The notes below the pieces were generated by a model. The model had not been told where the DNA came from and did no database searches. It saw nothing but the letters and a program-made list of their open reading frames with translations. A stretch of 15,000 nt of DNA from Bacteroidia bacterium (GTDB lineage: Bacteria > Bacteroidota > Bacteroidia > Bacteroidales > Dysgonomonadaceae). Both the position numbers and the translations under genes were made by a program. The DNA lies in the NCBI GenBank assembly GCA_025999435.1, contig BNXH01000031.1:1-15000 (forward strand), given 5' to 3'. Below, piece by piece: positions 12,317-15,000 of the stretch. How positions within the stretch are numbered: position 1 is the first letter of the stretch; each line of letters begins with the position of its first letter.

Positions 12317-13690
12317 CTACCCTATTTTCGGCCTTTGCTTTTTTACCCGTCGATATACTACTGAGAACCACAGAGGCAGAATAATTCCTTTACACACCGT
12401 AGAAATAGCGATAGCCCACCATACACCTACTATGCCCATGTGTGAAGCAAGGAAGTATGCCAACGGGATACGCAAGGCATTAAATGTAATACTGATGATA
12501 GCCGGTTCTATCGTTCGCCCTATACCATTGAACATACCCTGTGTCGTCAGCTCGAACATCATAAATATTTGTACAAGCCCCATCACAAAAAGATATTGGG
12601 CTCCTGCCTTCATCGCGTTTTCTTCGGGAACAATAATACCGAATATCTGCGCGCCAAACAGGATAAAACTGATACTGACAATTACGCCCAAAGTAAGCAT
12701 CACCCTGATAGTATAGAAATATGCCTTCTTCCCTCTTTCCAGCTTATTAGCAGCATAATTCTGCGCTACAAATGCACTGAGAGCTGTAGAAAATCCTTGC
12801 GAAGTATTCCACGTAACAGCCTCTATCTGTCCCCCTGTAGTCTGAGACATAAGCCCCAGATGCCCGCCATGAATTGACGCTACACGAGCCAGATTCATAT
12901 TGATGACGGCATATAAGGAATTCATCAGCGAAACGGGAGCGCCCAAGAAGAAAATGCGTTTGAGATATATAGCCTTTGGCTTTATAAAAAACGAGAAATT
13001 ACCCAATATGCGACTTCCATATTTGATCTGATAGAAGAACAGCAGGAATACAAATAACTGCGCTACGACGGTTCCTATCGCCGCTCCATGCAATCCTAAT
13101 CCCATAGTAAACATCAATATCGGATCGAGAATCATGTTCAACACCAATCCGGCAGCATTGTTTTTGAAAGGAACCATACTACGTCCTCCCCCATTATATA
13201 TTCCGGTAAAGTTATAAGACAGGAACTGAAAAGGCAGGCTGATAGTAAGTATCCGCAGATATAAAACAGCATCGGCAGTTATACCGGCTTCAAGTTTAAA
13301 AAATGAAAGTATCTGATTGGCAAAAATAAATAATATGGAGACCCACGCCACAGCCAGGATCATTGATATTGTAGTGGAATGTGAGGCATAGATCGCCGCG
13401 CGTTTCATCTTCTTTGCACCGATCGACTGCCCTACGGCAACTTCCGCGCCTATCATGGCCAGATATGCCACCGAAGAAGTCAGCCATAAAAGCATACCGA
13501 TAGCTCCGATGGCAGCTTCCGATTTGGTTGCTATTTCGGGATGAGATGCTGTGCCCAGCCTACCCACCCACGACATAGCCATCAGTGTATATGCCATTTG
13601 CAGGAAGCTGGTTCCCATCAGAGGAAGCGCAAGTTTTATAAGGGTTGAGAATATATTCCCTTCCGTAAGATTATGTATACCTTGTTTCAT
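12317..13690 (-). CDS. MATE-family multidrug/metabolite transporter
   Basis: A 457-aa integral membrane protein with about twelve hydrophobic helices in two similar halves, the usual MATE length and layout. The N-terminus IFSTLIKLALPLMGTSFLQM and the later GAEVAVGQSIGAKKMKRA segment are characteristic of the family, as is the matching second-half FVAQNYAANKLERGKKA. MATE proteins export cationic drugs or metabolites in exchange for H+ or Na+; the coupling ion and substrate cannot be read here. The ATG at 13690 lies 30 bp after the stop of the YihY-family gene, so the two are probably co-transcribed from a promoter beyond the right edge. It converges on the DUF4252 operon. Confidence 0.93.
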   Translation of the reverse strand: MKQGIHNLTEGNIFSTLIKLALPLMGTSFLQMAYTLMAMSWVGRLGTASHPEIATKSEAAIGAIGMLLWLTSSVAYLAMIGAEVAVGQSIGAKKMKRAAIYASHSTTISMILAVAWVSILFIFANQILSFFKLEAGITADAVLYLRILTISLPFQFLSYNFTGIYNGGGRSMVPFKNNAAGLVLNMILDPILMFTMGLGLHGAAIGTVVAQLFVFLLFFYQIKYGSRILGNFSFFIKPKAIYLKRIFFLGAPVSLMNSLYAVINMNLARVASIHGGHLGLMSQTTGGQIEAVTWNTSQGFSTALSAFVAQNYAANKLERGKKAYFYTIRVMLTLGVIVSISFILFGAQIFGIIVPEENAMKAGAQYLFVMGLVQIFMMFELTTQGMFNGIGRTIEPAIISITFNALRIPLAYFLASHMGIVGVWWAIAISTVCKGIILPLWFSVVYRRVKKQRPKIG

Positions 13691-13720
13691 TATTTTTGTT
13701 GAAGGCTAAGATACATCGGG

Positions 13721-15000
13721 TTATAAATCTTTTAATAATTTTCTCCCGCTTTCCAGCTCGCTGAAATTTTTGATTTTCAGAATTGTATCCCACTCACTGT
13801 TAAATTCAATATCAGTATCGATCATAAAATCTTCCGAGCCATGCCGGTCTATTTTCTCAAACATGTAGGCTACTGTTATATGACCAATATCGAGAGAGGG
13901 TATGTATGCAGGTACCAATGTATTTTCGGAAGGGGTTTCGACCAATAAACCAACCTCTTCTAAAAAAAAGAGGGTATCACTTGTCAGCTTGGTAGGTATC
14001 TTATAATGCTCCGACAATTCGTCGGCAGTATAAGGAATATATCCTTTTTCGAACCGTTTCACGATAAGTGTCATTATCATCAGTGTTACAAAATCTTTGT
14101 AACGACGGCTTATATTCGAAGTTTCTTGTTCGAAGCTAAATTTATTCACATTCTGGAAGGCAAACGACAATTGCACTCCGAAAAGAACGAAAAACCATGT
14201 CAGCTGTAACCATAAGAGCAATAACGGGAGGGCGGCGAAGCTACCGTAAATAGCATTATATTTCGAAATCCATATCTGTCCACCAATATATAGCATCTGA
14301 AATACCTGAAAACAGACACCCGTAAAAATGCCGCCTAACAGGGCACTGCTAAATCGTACTTTTGTATTCGGGATGTATACATAGAGGATAGTAAATAAAA
14401 GAATTGTTATCAGGAAAGGCACAACTTCCATGAAAGGGCCTAAGACCAATCCCAGCAAATATTGTTGTTCGGCGGTTGTACTCAGTAAAAGATTCACCCC
14501 TGCGTTACATATCAGGAATACAGGTGCGATAATTATCAAAGCCAGATAATCGGTAAACATGCGAAAATATGTTCGTCCGGCTTTTATCTGCCATATTTTA
14601 TTGAAATTATCTTCAATATTCGATAATAGATTAATAACAGTATAAAGTAACAAGATAATACCTATACCCAGAAAAATTCCACCCTGCGCATATTCAATAG
14701 ATTTATCGATAAAAGCCGTTGCCTTATTCAATATTTCTTCCTGTCCGGCAAAATAGCTGAACAACTGACTCTTCACAATATTCTGAAACCCGAAGCCTCT
14801 GGCAATAGCGAACAATACGGCTAACCCAGGGACAATAGACAATAAGGTACTATATGTAAGAGCTGAAGCACGTGTAAAAAGCTGCCCCCCATCAATACTT
14901 CGTATAGCAAGGATAAAAGCCTTTACAATATTATAAAAACCAATCTTCCGGGAAGAGCGGTCTTTCTTATTTATCCGCCAAATATCATAAGTGAGGAAGC
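13721..15000 (-). CDS. YihY/BrkB-family membrane protein with winged-helix-like tail (5' end outside window)
   Basis: The frame is open from the right edge (first full codon at 14998) to the stop at 13721, giving 425 residues. It includes upstream residues FLTYDIWRINKKDRSSRKIG and RASALTYSTLLSIVPGLAVLFA, so the TTG at 14842 is internal and not a start. Six membrane helices with the family motifs ALTYSTLLSIVPGLA, YIPNTKVRFSSALLGG and YGSFAALPLLLLWLQ identify the YihY/BrkB family, once misassigned as RNase BN. After the last helix, about 130 cytoplasmic residues contain YTADELSEHYKIPTKLTSDT and FLEEVGLLVE. This looks like a winged helix-turn-helix of the Rrf2 type. Such tails are frequent in Bacteroidota members. 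The function is unknown. Confidence 0.88.
   Translation of the reverse strand, partial: FLTYDIWRINKKDRSSRKIGFYNIVKAFILAIRSIDGGQLFTRASALTYSTLLSIVPGLAVLFAIARGFGFQNIVKSQLFSYFAGQEEILNKATAFIDKSIEYAQGGIFLGIGIILLLYTVINLLSNIEDNFNKIWQIKAGRTYFRMFTDYLALIIIAPVFLICNAGVNLLLSTTAEQQYLLGLVLGPFMEVVPFLITILLFTILYVYIPNTKVRFSSALLGGIFTGVCFQVFQMLYIGGQIWISKYNAIYGSFAALPLLLLWLQLTWFFVLFGVQLSFAFQNVNKFSFEQETSNISRRYKDFVTLMIMTLIVKRFEKGYIPYTADELSEHYKIPTKLTSDTLFFLEEVGLLVETPSENTLVPAYIPSLDIGHITVAYMFEKIDRHGSEDFMIDTDIEFNSEWDTILKIKNFSELESGRKLLKDL

Noticed and set aside
14842..14842. TTG at 14842 as the start of the YihY-family gene
   Set aside because: The same frame continues upstream with clear family sequence to the window edge, so this is an internal Leu codon.

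Overview
The window looks like a chromosomal segment of a Bacteroidota bacterium, most likely order Bacteroidales and possibly close to Dysgonomonas or Parabacteroides. The reasons are the TAnnTTTG-type -7 promoter boxes, start codons mostly without strong Shine-Dalgarno sequences, signal peptides ending in A|Q, and families typical of that phylum (DUF4286, DUF4252, bacterial DUF2723). The genus is an inference from general character, not from a search.

Minus-strand block, about 1-3654. Read in transcription order it runs DUF4286 protein, ruvC, lipB, a short-chain dehydrogenase, a frameshifted DUF2007 gene, then dnaG, which runs off the left edge. The first four genes are intact. Spacing is tight (1 to 11 bp) except at two gaps, ruvC/lipB and DUF2007/dnaG. 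Both gaps are filled with short period-7, period-8 and period-16 direct repeats. A perfect -7 box (3671-3678) precedes the block.

Plus-strand block, about 3876-8407. A DUF2723 membrane protein of the GT-C glycosyltransferase type (1158 aa) is followed by a NodB-type polysaccharide deacetylase and a small Tyr/Lys-rich hypothetical gene. This suggests a glycan or envelope role.

8408-9120 has no convincing gene. Most of it (8412-8948) is a 537-bp, visibly G+C-richer element bounded by 38-bp inverted repeats (36/38 identical) and made of about ten consecutive stem-loops. It has no transposase and resembles a MITE or a large structured interspersed repeat. A candidate ECF-type promoter (TGTAAC-N17-CGTC) lies 73 bp beyond it.

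9121-12172 is a compact six-gene plus-strand operon: three secreted DUF4252 proteins, an ECF sigma factor, a single-pass cysteine-free anti-sigma-like protein, and a fourth DUF4252 protein. The last four genes overlap by 1 or 4 bp. The most economical reading is a self-regulated envelope-signalling module whose secreted DUF4252 proteins are sensors, ligands or outputs. Their function is not known to me. This is the best candidate in the window for an undescribed system.

The operon ends in a long A/T-rich hairpin and faces a convergent minus-strand pair: a MATE-family transporter and, upstream of it, a YihY/BrkB-family membrane protein with a winged-helix-like tail, cut by the right edge.
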